A stretch of DNA of 14,410 nt, from NCBI GenBank assembly GCA_029857975.1, contig JAOUFX010000015.1:1-14410 (forward strand), written 5' to 3'. This stretch comes from Deltaproteobacteria bacterium. Its GTDB lineage: Bacteria > Desulfobacterota > SM23-61. Shown piece by piece: positions 14,274-14,410 of the stretch (position 1 is its first letter; each line of letters starts with the position of its first letter). The notes below the pieces were generated by a model, which saw only the letters and a program-made list of their open reading frames with translations, made no database searches and was not told the origin of the DNA. Both the position numbers and the translations under genes were made by a program.

Positions 14274-14410
14274 TTATTTCTTGAAAAAACTTTCAAAATA
14301 TTGGAGATAGGTGGACCGGAGGTTGGGGTCATCCAGGTTCATGGTCCCCCAGATGTATTTTCCTTGCCAGTAAAGGTCTACTTCCCCTTGCTAGGGGTCC
14401 CGCAAGCGAT
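14274..14410 (-). pseudogene. C-terminal fragment of an unrecognised gene, interrupted by TAG (tentative)
   Basis: Reading the minus strand from the right edge, one frame gives RLRDP, then TAG (plus 14391-14393), then 38 sense codons ending in TAA (14274-14276). The downstream part contains GKYIWGTMNLDDPNLRSTYL and ends in FESFFKK, with protein-like composition. I do not recognise the family. If CAG or CGA stood in place of TAG the frame would be open to the window edge, so this may be the end of a gene with a nonsense change or a sequencing error. An 11-codon gap separates nothing else here: the stop lies 11 bp past the IlvD/Edd gene. Chance coding-like sequence cannot be excluded. Confidence 0.3.

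Noticed and set aside
14281..14296. TTGAAA-aaac-TTTCAA hairpin after the IlvD/Edd gene as a terminator
   Set aside because: The stem is short and AT-only, and the T-run (14269-14275) lies before it, so it does not fit an intrinsic terminator for the plus strand.
1..14410. CRISPR array, tRNA, rRNA, or phage/transposase genes
   Set aside because: No regularly spaced repeats, no cloverleaf or rRNA-like sequence, and no integrase or transposase motifs were seen on either strand.

Overview
The window looks like accessory catabolic DNA from an anaerobic bacterium, most likely a Desulfobacterota-type (former Deltaproteobacteria) genome or a metagenome-assembled relative. The evidence is moderate GC, a Mo-bisPGD oxidoreductase with a CHGGC cluster motif, an AprA/FrdA-like flavoprotein paired with a tiny 2x[4Fe-4S] ferredoxin, a PreA-like enzyme with a fused ferredoxin tail, a DUF362 protein, and short intergenic repeats of the ATCTGCGT type. 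The taxonomic guess is inference; no rRNA or other marker gene is present.

Layout. At 1-663 (minus) is the N-terminal part of a molybdopterin oxidoreductase running off the left edge. From 664 to 1595 is a 930-bp gene-free region with two outward-facing promoter candidates and a set of inverted repeats, including a 27-bp pair matching at 26 of 27 positions. A plus-strand operon follows (1596-8693): a NagB-family sugar-phosphate isomerase/deaminase, an FAD-dependent FrdA/AprA-like oxidoreductase, a 66-residue ferredoxin, an enolase-superfamily enzyme of the muconate-lactonizing type, and a complete tripartite tricarboxylate transporter (TctC, TctB, TctA). It converges with only 14 bp of separation on a minus-strand cluster (12316 down to 8708): a PreA-like dihydropyrimidine/dihydroorotate dehydrogenase-family protein with a ferredoxin tail, a DUF362 protein with an extra cysteine domain, and a zinc-dependent alcohol dehydrogenase. 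Divergent from that cluster is an IlvD/Edd-family dehydratase (12553-14262). The right edge holds the C-terminal end of a minus-strand reading frame interrupted by a TAG.

How the genes may work together (inference). The transporter family typically carries small carboxylates. An enolase-superfamily lyase/epimerase, an IlvD/Edd dehydratase, a polyol-type dehydrogenase and a NagB-like enzyme are the usual parts of sugar-acid or amino-sugar-acid breakdown. What is unusual is the low-potential redox equipment placed with them: flavoprotein plus ferredoxin, PreA-ferredoxin fusion, DUF362 and Mo oxidoreductase. This suggests a carboxylate catabolic route coupled to anaerobic electron transfer. The substrate cannot be told from the sequence, and an aromatic or heterocyclic carboxylate is a real alternative to a sugar acid. 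No regulator gene, kinase or aldolase lies in the window.
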